Source of the DNA: Lachnospiraceae bacterium
GTDB lineage: Bacteria > Bacillota > Clostridia > Lachnospirales > Lachnospiraceae
Length of the DNA: 43,704 bases
Reading direction: 5' to 3'
Assembly: GCA_017626325.1 (NCBI GenBank)
Contig: JAGAIZ010000013.1
Span: 1-43,704 of the forward strand
In this document: positions 32,764 through 42,566 of the stretch, in pieces
Numbering within the stretch: position 1 is the first letter of the stretch
How the letters are laid out: each line of letters begins with the position of its first letter
Notes under the pieces: generated by a model
Database searches by the model: none
The model's input: the letters and a program-made list of their open reading frames with translations, nothing else
Told to the model about the DNA's origin: nothing
Position numbers and translations under genes: made by a program

Positions 32764-34266
32764 ATGACTGTGTCAGAACTTAGAGAACATGAAATTGCAT
32801 ATTGTAAGAACCACATTGAGTATTTCATTGACACTTACGGGCACATTGAGGTCAAGGACGCAGACGAGATCATCCAGCCATTTCATATGTGGCAGGCGCA
32901 GCGGGAAGCGCTGGCGTCTATCATGTCACACCGGCTGAATGCGATTTTGAAAGCGAGGCAGCTAGGCTTTTCATGGATTGTGATGCATATTGCAGCGCAT
33001 CAGGTCCTCTGTGCAAGAGGTGCCACAGCAATAGGTTTGTCAAAGACTGAGGAAGAAGCAAAAGAGCTTGTCAGACGTCTCGGCGTCATTCTGACATGGA
33101 TGCCGGAACTGATAGCGGACAAAGACCATCTTCCTCCGGGATGGGACGGTCCGGTATTCAGACAGACCGCGCTTGAGATTAAGATTACTTTTCCTGACAA
33201 GTCAGAAAGTGTATTTAAGGCGTTCCCATCTTCACCCGGTGCGGGACGTTCCTTTACGGCAAATCTGATCATTTTTGATGAATGGGCATTTCAGCAATTT
33301 GCGCGTGAGATATGGCAGGCGGGATTCCCGACAATCAACCGCCCAAGCGGCGGGCGGGTTATCGGGCTGTCGACCATCCAGAGGGGTACGTTGTTCGAAG
33401 AAATATTCACGGATCCTGACAATGGGTTCAATAAGATTTTTATACCGTGGTACGCTGATCCGTCGCGGGATGATGTCTGGTATGAAAACACCAGGCGTAC
33501 GCTGGGGGACCTGATATCTGACGAGTATCCGGCGACAGTGGAAGAAGCGCTGATGGTGCCGGGAGGCTCGTATTTCCCGGAGGTCAAAAGGGAGACACAC
33601 GAAACGGACATCCCCCTGATGGGGAAATTGAGACGGTATGTGGCGATTGACTATGGGCTTGACATGCTGTCAGCGCATTGGGTATGGGTTGACGTCACAG
33701 GCAGGGCACAGGTGTACCGTGAATATGACTGCTCCGATCTGACAGTGTCGCAGGCGGCGGAGGTGCTGCTCAAAATCACGGCAGACGAATATGTAACTGC
33801 ATGGCTGGCGCCGCCGGATCTGTGGAACAGGCGTCAGGAAACCGGTAAATCCGTGGAGCAGATATTTGCGGAGCACGGCATAATACTGACAAAGACGTCG
33901 AACGATCTGTTTGACGGGTGCATGGGGATAAAAGAGTGGCTGAGAGTCCCGAAGAATGAATTTGGCGAGCAGACAGACGAACCGGCACTGACATTTTTGA
34001 AAGACTGTGCACCGAACCTGATACGGTGCCTGCAGAAGATACAGAAGGATAAAAACAAGCCCAATGTATATTCCAAAACGCCCCATGAGCTGACACATGA
34101 CGTGGATTCGCTCAGATGTTTTTGCGTCTGGTGGGTGAAAGCGCCCAAGGAAGAGCGCACGGTGGAAAAACGGAAGTGGCGGGCTGATCTTATTGAGGAT
34201 TATAAGAACGCAAGTAAAGAGATTAAGGCTTTGATGATAAAAGAGCTTGGAGAACCAGTGTTATGA
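32764..34266 (+). CDS. terL: phage terminase large subunit
   Basis: The 500-residue packaging motor cuts concatemeric DNA and drives it into the prohead. The ATPase part has a Walker A-like K63-A-R65-Q-L-G-F-S70, Walker B LIIFD172-E173 and the coupling motif GLSTIQRGT. The C-terminal RNase H-like nuclease shows the acidic residues D296 (YVAIDYG), the PPDLWNRRQ segment, and D446/D448 (THDVDSLRCF). I chose the ATG at 32764 with GGAGGT 8 nt upstream; a 44-codon longer frame would translate the structured gap. Its stop overlaps the portal start (ATGA). Confidence 0.94.
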   Translation: MTVSELREHEIAYCKNHIEYFIDTYGHIEVKDADEIIQPFHMWQAQREALASIMSHRLNAILKARQLGFSWIVMHIAAHQVLCARGATAIGLSKTEEEAKELVRRLGVILTWMPELIADKDHLPPGWDGPVFRQTALEIKITFPDKSESVFKAFPSSPGAGRSFTANLIIFDEWAFQQFAREIWQAGFPTINRPSGGRVIGLSTIQRGTLFEEIFTDPDNGFNKIFIPWYADPSRDDVWYENTRRTLGDLISDEYPATVEEALMVPGGSYFPEVKRETHETDIPLMGKLRRYVAIDYGLDMLSAHWVWVDVTGRAQVYREYDCSDLTVSQAAEVLLKITADEYVTAWLAPPDLWNRRQETGKSVEQIFAEHGIILTKTSNDLFDGCMGIKEWLRVPKNEFGEQTDEPALTFLKDCAPNLIRCLQKIQKDKNKPNVYSKTPHELTHDVDSLRCFCVWWVKAPKEERTVEKRKWRADLIEDYKNASKEIKALMIKELGEPVL

Positions 34267-36098
34267 AGTGGTGGAAAAGGACAGTAAAGAGTATGAGCAG
34301 ACCGGCGAAGCTTAAGAGATGGCAGGACAGATACGACAAAGCAAAGACGCTGTATGCGGATGAGTTAAACCTCATGGACGCTTACGAGAGGTATTACAAC
34401 GGGGACAGGCACGTCAAGGGCAATCCTAACAGCAGCGCTCCGGCAAAAAAGCTGGCAATCAATGTGAGGAATATTGTCTATGAGTTAATCGAGTCGCAGG
34501 TAGATTCCTCTATCCCGATGCCTAAAGTGTCTGCGGTTCATGCGGAAGATGCAGGCAAGGCTAAAATCATCGAGGAATTTCTGAAAAACGAGATGAAGAC
34601 GCTGAGATTTAAGGCGCTTAACGATAAGCAGGAGCGTATCACGCCGATACAGGGCGGCGATTTTATTCTTGTGGAATGGGATAACTCTAAGGGGTATCAC
34701 TGCACGCTGGGCGATCTTGCGGTGTCAGAGGTGCATCCGAGACAGGTCATTCCGCAGCCGGGTGTGACGGACATAGAGAGGATGGATTATCTCTTCATCC
34801 GCACAAGTCAGACAAAAGAGTATGTCAAGCGCAAATACGGTGTGGACGTGTCGGAGGAAGAAGAGACAGATGCGGAGCTGCGCGAGGAAGCGAGCGCGGA
34901 GGATATTGTGACCGTAGTGACTGCTTATTACAGGAACGCCCATGGAGGCATCGGGCTGTACCGGTGGTGCGGTGATACAGAGCTCGAGGATATGGCTGAT
35001 TATCAGGCAAGGCAGATAGAAGTTTGTGAAGCGTGCGGCACAGTTAAGACCAGGGAGGTGTGCCCGGAATGCGGCGGCAGGAAATACATTACGAGGAAAC
35101 AGGAGACAGAGCTTATTCCGGTAAATCAGGCGGTGGGGGCAGATCCCATATCAGGCGAAACGATTTATGAGAGCATTGAGGTGGAAGTGCCTTATTATAC
35201 GCCGGACAGATTCCCGCTGGTGCTTCGTAAGAACATCTCCAGGGACCGCTACTTGCTTGGTTTCTCTGATGTGGGAGTGATCGAGGACCAGCAGGATACG
35301 ATTAAGAAGCTGGGAAGCAAGATTAATGAGAAGCTGCTAAAGGGCGGTTCTTATGTGACGCTTCCGGCGGGGCTTGGCATAGATACTACGGATGAAGAGT
35401 GCAAGATCATCCGTATAGAGTCGCCGAACCAGATCAGCATGATTCAGTCCATCACGGTACAGGCGGACACTTCACAGGACAGGGCATTGTTAGAGACGAA
35501 TTATAGTTGGGCGAAGTCGGCGCTGGGGATTACTGACTCGTTTCAGGGTAAATATGATTCGTCTGCTACGTCTGGAACGGCAAAGCAGTATTCTATCAAT
35601 CAGGCAGCCGGCCGGTTGGAGTCAAAGCGCGTCATGAAAAATCTGGCGTATGCAGAGTTGTACGAGATGATGTTTAAGTTTGCGCTTGCCTATGCGGATC
35701 AGAAAATACCTGTCAGCATGCAGGGAAAAGATGGCGAGCAGTCATTTATCCATTTTGACCGGAGGGATTTTCTGAAAATGGATGATGCAGGAGAATGGTA
35801 CTGGAACGATGAGTTTATCTTTGATACGGACCCGACGTCCACGCTGTTGACCAACAGGGAAGCTATGTGGAATCAGGCAGACATGAAGCTGCAGTCAGGG
35901 GCGTTCGGCCCTCTCGGCGATCTGGAGACTAATTATCTGTACTGGCTGGAGCAGGAGCGAAACGGGTATCCGAATGCGGGAGAGATTAAGAGAGTTATCG
36001 AGTCCAGATTAGCAGAACAGAAACAGCAGGAACAGATGATGCAGGAGCAGATGGCAATGCAGCAGGGAGGCGGTCAAAATGAAATGTCCCTTATGTGA
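34263..36098 (+). CDS. phage portal protein with inserted zinc ribbon
   Basis: The 611-residue protein should form the 12-fold ring at the capsid vertex through which DNA passes. Portal-type features are the N-terminal YYNGDRHVKGNPN region, the LGDLAVSEVHPRQVIPQPG strand-rich clip and a C-terminal helical stem with a Gln/Met-rich tail. The unusual part is C255-x2-C258-x8-C267-x2-C270, a four-Cys zinc ribbon in the middle of the protein. Its start overlaps the terL stop by 4 nt. The last 20 nt overlap the next gene. Confidence 0.9.
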   Translation: MKWWKRTVKSMSRPAKLKRWQDRYDKAKTLYADELNLMDAYERYYNGDRHVKGNPNSSAPAKKLAINVRNIVYELIESQVDSSIPMPKVSAVHAEDAGKAKIIEEFLKNEMKTLRFKALNDKQERITPIQGGDFILVEWDNSKGYHCTLGDLAVSEVHPRQVIPQPGVTDIERMDYLFIRTSQTKEYVKRKYGVDVSEEEETDAELREEASAEDIVTVVTAYYRNAHGGIGLYRWCGDTELEDMADYQARQIEVCEACGTVKTREVCPECGGRKYITRKQETELIPVNQAVGADPISGETIYESIEVEVPYYTPDRFPLVLRKNISRDRYLLGFSDVGVIEDQQDTIKKLGSKINEKLLKGGSYVTLPAGLGIDTTDEECKIIRIESPNQISMIQSITVQADTSQDRALLETNYSWAKSALGITDSFQGKYDSSATSGTAKQYSINQAAGRLESKRVMKNLAYAELYEMMFKFALAYADQKIPVSMQGKDGEQSFIHFDRRDFLKMDDAGEWYWNDEFIFDTDPTSTLLTNREAMWNQADMKLQSGAFGPLGDLETNYLYWLEQERNGYPNAGEIKRVIESRLAEQKQQEQMMQEQMAMQQGGGQNEMSLM

Positions 36099-36303
36099 TA
36101 CCGAAATGGTGATATCCGGCAGCGGTTATGTTACCAGAGGTGGAAAATTTTACAGGAAAGTCAGTTTAGCTTGTAGAAACCGTAAATGCGGCAATTATGA
36201 GAAGACTGTGAAGGTAGACTATATGCCGCTTAGTGTTGCCGAGGAATCAGACAGTCAGGAAGAAAACGATTCCGAAGTGAAACAGGGAGAAAGCGGAGAA
36301 TAG
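36079..36303 (+). CDS. small zinc-ribbon phage protein
   Basis: The 74 residues carry C3-x2-C6 and C32-x4-C37, a metal-binding ribbon, followed by an acidic low-complexity tail. The start overlaps the portal gene, with GGGAGG upstream, so translation is coupled. The position between portal and scaffold suggests a packaging or connector role, but none is known to me. Confidence 0.75.
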   Translation: MKCPLCDTEMVISGSGYVTRGGKFYRKVSLACRNRKCGNYEKTVKVDYMPLSVAEESDSQEENDSEVKQGESGE

Positions 36304-36358
36304 ATCTTCGCATCCGATATATTCGCACCGAAAGCGTAAAAATGGGGAGGAATAAACA

Positions 36359-37198
36359 ATGAAAAAAGATAGCTTGTTGAAAATGAACCTGCAGTTTTTT
36401 GCAGAAGGAGAGGATATCTCTGACGATAGCGTAAACATGCCGGATGTCGCTGATCCGGCTGCAGAAGATACAGGGGAAGAGGATATGCAGGATGACGATG
36501 CAGGGGATGACAGCGGCGCACAGGCAGAGTCTAAATCTATAGATATCAATGCAATTGCAGCGGCAGCCAGGCGGGAGGCCGAGGCAAACGCAAAACGGCA
36601 GATGAAAGCTATCGATGACGATTTTGCCAGACGATTTGGCAATTTCACTAATCCGAGGACTGGACAGCCTATCAGGTCCAGGGCTGATTATCTGGATGCA
36701 CTGGACGCGCAGGACCAGATGCGGGCGGAGCAGCAGCTTAAGGATAATGGCGTAGACCCGGAAATCTTAGAGAGCCTGATTCAGAATAATCCGGTTATCC
36801 GTGAGGCGCAGCAGGTAATCGAGCAGAACAGGCAGAAGGAGACAAATGCCGCTATTATGGCAGATGTAATGGAGCTTTCCCAGATGGACAGTTCGATCAG
36901 GACTTTGGCAGACGTGCCGAGGGAAGTGATCGAGAAATGTATGTCTCTGCCGGGGCTCCGGCTGACAGATGCTTACAGGCTGGTAACTTACGGTAAAGTG
37001 TCTGCCTCAAAAGAGGCGGCGATTAATCAGGCGGCGATCAATCAGGCCAAAGGGAAACAGCATATGGCGCCGATGGACGGTATCAGCACGCCGGATGGGC
37101 TGGTGGATATTCCGAAATCGGAAGTCGGCATGTGGAAGGAGATGTTCCCCGATAAGACTATGAAAGAGCTTAAGAAACTGTACAACGACACGTTATAA
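36359..37198 (+). CDS. phage scaffolding protein
   Basis: The 279-residue protein starts with the LKMNLQFFAEGE segment typical of Firmicute phage scaffold proteins. A very acidic stretch (about 17-60) precedes a helical, Gln-rich region, and the C-terminus is basic (KTMKELKKLYNDTL), as in scaffolds that bind the coat protein. It precedes the decoration and capsid genes. GGGAGG stands upstream of the ATG. Confidence 0.8.
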   Translation: MKKDSLLKMNLQFFAEGEDISDDSVNMPDVADPAAEDTGEEDMQDDDAGDDSGAQAESKSIDINAIAAAARREAEANAKRQMKAIDDDFARRFGNFTNPRTGQPIRSRADYLDALDAQDQMRAEQQLKDNGVDPEILESLIQNNPVIREAQQVIEQNRQKETNAAIMADVMELSQMDSSIRTLADVPREVIEKCMSLPGLRLTDAYRLVTYGKVSASKEAAINQAAINQAKGKQHMAPMDGISTPDGLVDIPKSEVGMWKEMFPDKTMKELKKLYNDTL

Positions 37199-37211
37199 CG
37201 GGAGGTATAAA

Positions 37212-37598
37212 ATGTTTGAATATGTGAGGAATGACACGGGAGATAATTTCCCCAATGTGAAAGAGTTTAAGGCAACTGCGGGCAGCTATGAGGTGGGTGA
37301 CGCGCTTGTATTAGATGCGGCAACGGGTCTGCTTAAGATTGCTTCGGGCACTGTGAAACCGCAGTATATCAGCGCGGCGGCTAAGACTGTCACGGTAAAG
37401 GACGCAGTACTTGCGGTAACGCCTGTTTATGCAGGCCAGGAATGGAAAGCTGGATTTTCTGTAGATGGCTCTGCCGTTTCCGTTGGTTCGGCAGTCACGA
37501 TTGACAGCACTGGCAAGCTGGTAACGGCAACGACAACAGGCGGAGTATTTACTGTGACTGAGAATTTAGGTGACGCAGCCGTCGGTAGATTTATGTAA
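37212..37598 (+). CDS. probable capsid decoration (head stabilisation) protein
   Basis: The 128 residues are small, beta-rich and Ala/Val/Thr/Gly-rich (GDALVLDAATGLLKIASG, VSVGSAVTIDSTGKLVTATT), as in capsid decoration proteins. The position directly before the capsid gene supports this, but no specific family was recognised with certainty. Confidence 0.65.
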   Translation: MFEYVRNDTGDNFPNVKEFKATAGSYEVGDALVLDAATGLLKIASGTVKPQYISAAAKTVTVKDAVLAVTPVYAGQEWKAGFSVDGSAVSVGSAVTIDSTGKLVTATTTGGVFTVTENLGDAAVGRFM

Positions 37599-37615
37599 GC
37601 GGGAGGTAGTAAGAT

Positions 37616-38623
37616 ATGGCGATTGTAATTTCTAAAAGCAGCGGATTAAACGATGATCTCTGGAAACCGGTAGGACAGGTCATCAATGGGGTTATGCAGG
37701 ATGCGGATAATGAGAAGACGCAGCATGATCAGTTGGTAAAGGATATTGCGGTAGAGAAGAAATCTAAGAAATATGCGGAGAAGCAGACTGGCTTGACGTC
37801 TCTTTCTTCTTTTGACGTGGTATCCGAGGGGGATAATGCGCCGGCGGATGATATGCAGGAGACATTCCCGAAGCTGATTGTCCACAGCCAGTTCATGAAG
37901 GACGTGGCAATGACCAAGCAGATGCTTGATGATGGTGACCTGGATGGTATGAAGACCATTGCGCGGAATCTGGTGCTGGGATATAAGAGGACCCGTGCAG
38001 AGCTCGCTACCAATGCCCTCGTGACAGAGGGAAGTGAGTTTGTGATCGGGCCTAAGAAAAAGAAACTGGATAAGACTACAGGAGATGGTCTCGGTTTGTT
38101 CGCCACAGATCACAAGTCTGTCAAGGCCACAGTAAAAACGCAGTCAAATGTATTTACAAATGGATTTGGCACAGATGCAACGATGCTTATCCGGCTGTCT
38201 AACATCGGGCGCAATTTCTTAAACGACAGCGGCCAGGTGACAGGATATACGTTCAACAAGATCATTATCCCGGGCAACTGCTACGCGTTAGAGGAAACGA
38301 TTCAGAGAATCATGAAATCGTCTCTGCTGGTAGGTTCTGACTACAATGATGTTAATACCCAGAAGGGTAAATGGACGCTTGTGGTGGATCCGTTGTGGCA
38401 GGCTGCGGAGGGTACTGCGCCTTACATCATCATGTCAGATGAGGCCAACAAGGCTTATAACGGCACGGTATTCTATGACAGGACGCCGCTTGATGTCAAG
38501 AGCGAGGTAAATATCCATAACCGGAATCTTGAGTATAACGGGTATGGCCGTATGTCCTGCGGTTTCAATAACTGGCGGCATGTCATTTTAGGCGGCGCGA
38601 CACAGGGTACGACATTGACATAA
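37616..38623 (+). CDS. phage major capsid protein
   Basis: The 335-residue protein fits an HK97-fold coat protein of the Mu gpT-like type: an N-terminal helical region, the SFDVVSEGDNAPADDMQETF loop, an E-loop-like KLIVHSQFMKDVAMTKQML stretch, and a C-terminal beta domain (MSDEANKAYNGTVFYDRTPLDV). It lies between scaffold/decoration and connector genes, its usual place. GGGAGG precedes the ATG. Confidence 0.85.
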   Translation: MAIVISKSSGLNDDLWKPVGQVINGVMQDADNEKTQHDQLVKDIAVEKKSKKYAEKQTGLTSLSSFDVVSEGDNAPADDMQETFPKLIVHSQFMKDVAMTKQMLDDGDLDGMKTIARNLVLGYKRTRAELATNALVTEGSEFVIGPKKKKLDKTTGDGLGLFATDHKSVKATVKTQSNVFTNGFGTDATMLIRLSNIGRNFLNDSGQVTGYTFNKIIIPGNCYALEETIQRIMKSSLLVGSDYNDVNTQKGKWTLVVDPLWQAAEGTAPYIIMSDEANKAYNGTVFYDRTPLDVKSEVNIHNRNLEYNGYGRMSCGFNNWRHVILGGATQGTTLT

Positions 38624-38636
38624 CGGAGGACAGAGC

Positions 38637-38978
38637 ATGGTAAAAAGAGGATTAAAGCCAGGTGAATTGTTTGTGGATAGCGGCAGGGCATATCAGGTCA
38701 TCCGGGTATTGGCAAACGGCGACTATGAATCCAAGGCGGTATCCTCTGAGAGCAGAGGGGCGGCATCGGTGGATGCAGCCCCCGGGCAGGAAGAGGATGC
38801 GGGATCAGAGATTCCTGTGCAGGATTTGAAAAGAGAAGTATCCGTGAAGTCATACACAAAAAGGGAAATCCAGCGTATGACGAAAGCAAAACTGACGCAG
38901 GTTGCATCGGAGATTGGCGTCGCGTTCACAGAGACGGAGAAAACAAGGGCGGAAGTCTTAAAGAAACTGGGGTTATAA
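38637..38978 (+). CDS. small phage protein with C-terminal SAP/HeH-like helical domain
   Basis: The 113 residues have a short N-terminal beta region (GELFVDSGRAYQVIRVLANGDYE), an acidic linker and a C-terminal helical motif (KREIQRMTKAKLTQVASEIG, then RAEVLKKLGL) like SAP or HeH DNA-binding domains. Similar small proteins follow capsid genes in Firmicute phages; a head-completion or DNA-contact role is possible. Confidence 0.75.
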   Translation: MVKRGLKPGELFVDSGRAYQVIRVLANGDYESKAVSSESRGAASVDAAPGQEEDAGSEIPVQDLKREVSVKSYTKREIQRMTKAKLTQVASEIGVAFTETEKTRAEVLKKLGL

Positions 38979-38981
38979 AAG

Positions 38982-39902
38982 ATGGTTACATGGAAAGAAA
39001 TTAAGCTGTATACGTTACAGAAAATGTTTTCGGCGGATGGGAATACGATTCCCTCAGATGACTCTACAAAAGATTATATCGCGGGAATGCCTGCGGCGGC
39101 GAATGAAGCGCTGCAGCTTCTTGCTACGGCGGGGAAATTTATCATCAAGAGCATAGACATTGCTCATAATCCGGTGAAAAACCTGCTGACGGACGGCGGA
39201 AAAATCTTTTCCATGGAGCGTGGCAGGATGGAGTTTTCGGCTGAAAAAGCAAGATCATGCTATTTTGAGTGTGTTGGAAACGGCGCCTATCAGATTATGA
39301 TTGACGATGAGGTTGTTGTTGAGGGAGTCCTGGAAAGTAAGAAAGGGTATCTGCCTTATCGCTGTTTGATTCCAAACGGGGAAGATAAAAAGGTAGTGCT
39401 GGCGTTTAGCAGCGCGTATCCCATGGCAGTAAAAAATGTCGCTCTCTATTCTGCAGATTTTGAGACCGCAGAGGATATTCAGCCGTATGCGGATAAGGTC
39501 AGATATGACTTGCGCGAACTGGCAGAGGATTTCTATATGCTGGATACCGGAAATATTTATTTCGAGGGAGAAGAAATCAGGTATACGCAGGCAACGGACT
39601 ATTTTCAGGAAGGGAACAAGGTATTGGTTCTTGACCGGGAAGCGGTAGGAAATTACAGGATCTATTATAAGGCCTATCCGCAGAAGATTACATCTGAGAC
39701 AGAGGATGACGCGGAACTTGTTATTGATGATGAAGTTGCGGCGATACTGCCGTTATACATGGCATCACAGCTATATAAGGATGATGATATTGGGGTTGCG
39801 ACGACGTACCGGAATGAATTCGAGGTAGCCTTTGAGCGTCTGCAGAACGCACCGAAGACGCCGACGGCGGAGCGGTTTACTAGTGAAAGCGGGTGGATTT
39901 AA
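38982..39902 (+). CDS. phage head-tail connector/adaptor-like protein
   Basis: The 306 residues start 3 nt after the preceding stop. The N-terminal helical part (about 1-60; KEIKLYTLQKMF, then AAANEALQLLATAGKF) is like adaptor proteins, a beta-sandwich insert (about 75-165) follows, and helices at the C-terminus (EVAAILPLYMASQLYKDDD, then YRNEFEVAFERLQNAP) match gp4/gp6-type connectors. The exact family is not certain. Confidence 0.65.
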   Translation: MVTWKEIKLYTLQKMFSADGNTIPSDDSTKDYIAGMPAAANEALQLLATAGKFIIKSIDIAHNPVKNLLTDGGKIFSMERGRMEFSAEKARSCYFECVGNGAYQIMIDDEVVVEGVLESKKGYLPYRCLIPNGEDKKVVLAFSSAYPMAVKNVALYSADFETAEDIQPYADKVRYDLRELAEDFYMLDTGNIYFEGEEIRYTQATDYFQEGNKVLVLDREAVGNYRIYYKAYPQKITSETEDDAELVIDDEVAAILPLYMASQLYKDDDIGVATTYRNEFEVAFERLQNAPKTPTAERFTSESGWI

Positions 39903-42562
39903 TGGCAGTTACTTTCAATGTGCCATCCAGCCCCAGTAAAAGTGTGCTGACCGTTAATGAGTTTCTGGGGGTGGATTTCACGAACTCTCCGACTACGGTG
40001 GATATCAAGAAAAGTCCCAATGCGGTAAACATGATTCGTGATGTGCCGGGGAAGGTACGCAAGTCAATGGGCTGGAAAACAGTGGAGACTTACGATGGCA
40101 AGATTAACGGCTGCCATTACTTAAGGGGTGCGGAGAGTTGGCTGACCCACGCGGGGACAAAGCTGTATTTTCAAGGCAAGCCTATTTATTATGACCTTGC
40201 AGACGAGAGAAGCAGATCATGGCAGTTTAAGGACGGCATGTATCTGATTGACGGTAAGCGGATTATACAGGTAGCGCCGGAGTACTTTGAAGAGGTGCAG
40301 GAGGGCTTTTTACCGATCAGAGTCGCCCATTATGAGAAACCGTTTAAAACAAAGGCTTTGGAAGAGTTTAAGATTTATGGGAGCACAAAGGAATTTAGTA
40401 GCGTGGGATCCTTGGACGATCCGGTTGAATTTGAACATTCTGACAGTTTTGTCATTTATATGTCCTGGGGCGACTCGCCGGAAACTGCCGGGACAGAAGG
40501 ATATCTTCTGGAAGTGCCTCTGAAAGGAATCCGTTGTGAAGAAGATCAGGCGAATAACAGGGAACCCGCAAGCTACTTGTATTATTTTTCTGATGAGCTG
40601 GATATTGTGAATAAGAAACTGATCTTTCATCTGGGGGAAACTTCGCTTGATACTTCATCCGGCTGGACAAAGACAACGGTAAACGGAAAGACGGTTTATT
40701 CGCATACCATTCCGTCAGATATGGAAAATTGTACGAGCGCAGCAGATACGCCGGTGCTCTGGTGCGACTCGGCGCGGGTATGGTCCTACAGCAATCTTGG
40801 CATGGTTGGTGACGGAGCCGCAGATTTTTGCCAGATTACGGTGTATAACGGGAAACTTTATTATTATCCGGTTGGCCTAAGCCATGCATTTACCGATGTG
40901 CAGTATACTATGCGGCTTCTGTACAAGTCAAAGAGCCCTCAGTCAATAGATCTGAGTACTTCTTCTGTGTACGAAGAACTGCTTGGACAGATTGAAGCGA
41001 TTAAGTACCCGGATAAGGACGAATTCCAGATAGGTAATGTCCAGGGGAAAGTCCGGTATAAGGCGGAGCATGTGGTTGACCGTTATATTGCGCAGCCGGT
41101 GGAGAAGGTGGCGTATATCCCGACTCTGACAATCTCAAAGGATCCGAACGGCGGCGGTGAGCAATATGAGGATTTAAACCTTCTGCAGCCGGGATTTACG
41201 GAAACTTTCTTGGGGCAGGCGGATGTAAAAGAATACTGTATGTCTTTTGGAGGACTGGATCCGACTGCGGTCAAGGTAGAACTGATGAACGCCGACGGCG
41301 ATTTCGTAGAGGTGTCGGAGGGAACGGACTTTACGGTAGATCGTGAGACAGGGATCATTACTTTTGTTACAGCGCCGGGGGAAAGTCCGATGCGGGGCGA
41401 GGATAATGTGAAGATAACCGCGTACCGTACAGTAGAGGGGTACGCAGACAGGATTAACCATTGCACGATTGGAACGTTGTTTGGTGTAAATGGCGCACTG
41501 GACAGGCTTTTCTTAAGTGGGAATGAGGAATACCGTAATCATGACTGGTTTTCTGCACAGTATGACCCTACATATTTTGCAGACACTTCTTATTCTGTCT
41601 TGGGAAGCGATGTGAGTGCGATTGTCGGTTATTCCATTATCTCAAACCTGTTAGCAGCGCATAAGGACAGTTATGAGAAAGATCAGAATATTATATTGCG
41701 GCAAGGCGATTTGGAGGAAAATAAGCCAACGTTCCGCATTGCCAATACGTTACAGGGGGCAGGCGCGATCGCAAAGGATTCTTTTGCATATCTGTCGACA
41801 GAACCGTTATTTTTAACGCAGTCAGGTATTTTTGCCGTTACGGCGCAGGACGTGACAGGAGAGAAATACGCGCAGAACAGAAGTTTCTTTTTGAACGGTA
41901 AACTGCTGGAAGAGGAAAACCTGAAAGACGCATTCGGGTTTGTTTATAAGGATATGTACTGGCTGTGCATTAATGGAGTAGCATACATTCTGGACGGCTT
42001 GCAGCCTTTACAGACTGACAGGGCTGCGCCTTATTCCACAAGGCAGTATGCGGGATTTTACCGTACCAATATGCCGGTGAACAGTATGTGGGAAAGGGAC
42101 AATGCTTTATGGTTTGGAACGAAGGACGGGAGGGTCTGTAGGTTCGCTACAGATAAGTATGACCTGAAATCCTATAATGATGACGGGAACCCGATAGAAG
42201 CCGTCTGGGAGACGCCGGACATTGACGGGGATCTGTTTTACAAGAATAAGACGGCAAGATATCTGGCTTTGCGACTTGACAGCGCGATCTATACGTCGGT
42301 TTCCGTTTGGGGAATGAAGCGCGGGCTGTGGAACTTCATAAAAAGGGACAGTACTTCGGCAACATATCTCTCTTTCCCGGATATAGATTTCTCTAAGTTC
42401 AGTTTCAGGACGGATACCACGGCAGCTACGATACCGTTTAAGGTACGGCTGAAAAAGGTAGATAAATTCAGATTCAGGCTGGTAAATGACGCGCTCAACG
42501 AGCCTTTCGGATTGTTTGATATAGGCATTGAGTTTGTCGAAAACGGCAATTATAAGAGGTAA
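39902..42562 (+). CDS. tail hub or stabilisation protein, beta-propeller-like (podovirus type)
   Basis: The 886-residue protein begins with a conserved segment FLGVDFTNSPTTVDIKKSPN and MIRDVPGKVRKSMGWK seen in tail-tube or stabilisation proteins of short-tailed phages (family recall), followed by many beta strands likely to form a propeller and further domains. I chose the ATG at 39902 (GGGTGG upstream, overlapping the preceding TAA) rather than a GTG 9 nt earlier. It closes the head and connector set and precedes the fibre gene, as the gp10-like gene does in P22-type phages. Confidence 0.7.
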   Translation: MAVTFNVPSSPSKSVLTVNEFLGVDFTNSPTTVDIKKSPNAVNMIRDVPGKVRKSMGWKTVETYDGKINGCHYLRGAESWLTHAGTKLYFQGKPIYYDLADERSRSWQFKDGMYLIDGKRIIQVAPEYFEEVQEGFLPIRVAHYEKPFKTKALEEFKIYGSTKEFSSVGSLDDPVEFEHSDSFVIYMSWGDSPETAGTEGYLLEVPLKGIRCEEDQANNREPASYLYYFSDELDIVNKKLIFHLGETSLDTSSGWTKTTVNGKTVYSHTIPSDMENCTSAADTPVLWCDSARVWSYSNLGMVGDGAADFCQITVYNGKLYYYPVGLSHAFTDVQYTMRLLYKSKSPQSIDLSTSSVYEELLGQIEAIKYPDKDEFQIGNVQGKVRYKAEHVVDRYIAQPVEKVAYIPTLTISKDPNGGGEQYEDLNLLQPGFTETFLGQADVKEYCMSFGGLDPTAVKVELMNADGDFVEVSEGTDFTVDRETGIITFVTAPGESPMRGEDNVKITAYRTVEGYADRINHCTIGTLFGVNGALDRLFLSGNEEYRNHDWFSAQYDPTYFADTSYSVLGSDVSAIVGYSIISNLLAAHKDSYEKDQNIILRQGDLEENKPTFRIANTLQGAGAIAKDSFAYLSTEPLFLTQSGIFAVTAQDVTGEKYAQNRSFFLNGKLLEEENLKDAFGFVYKDMYWLCINGVAYILDGLQPLQTDRAAPYSTRQYAGFYRTNMPVNSMWERDNALWFGTKDGRVCRFATDKYDLKSYNDDGNPIEAVWETPDIDGDLFYKNKTARYLALRLDSAIYTSVSVWGMKRGLWNFIKRDSTSATYLSFPDIDFSKFSFRTDTTAATIPFKVRLKKVDKFRFRLVNDALNEPFGLFDIGIEFVENGNYKR

Positions 42563-42566
42563 TGAT

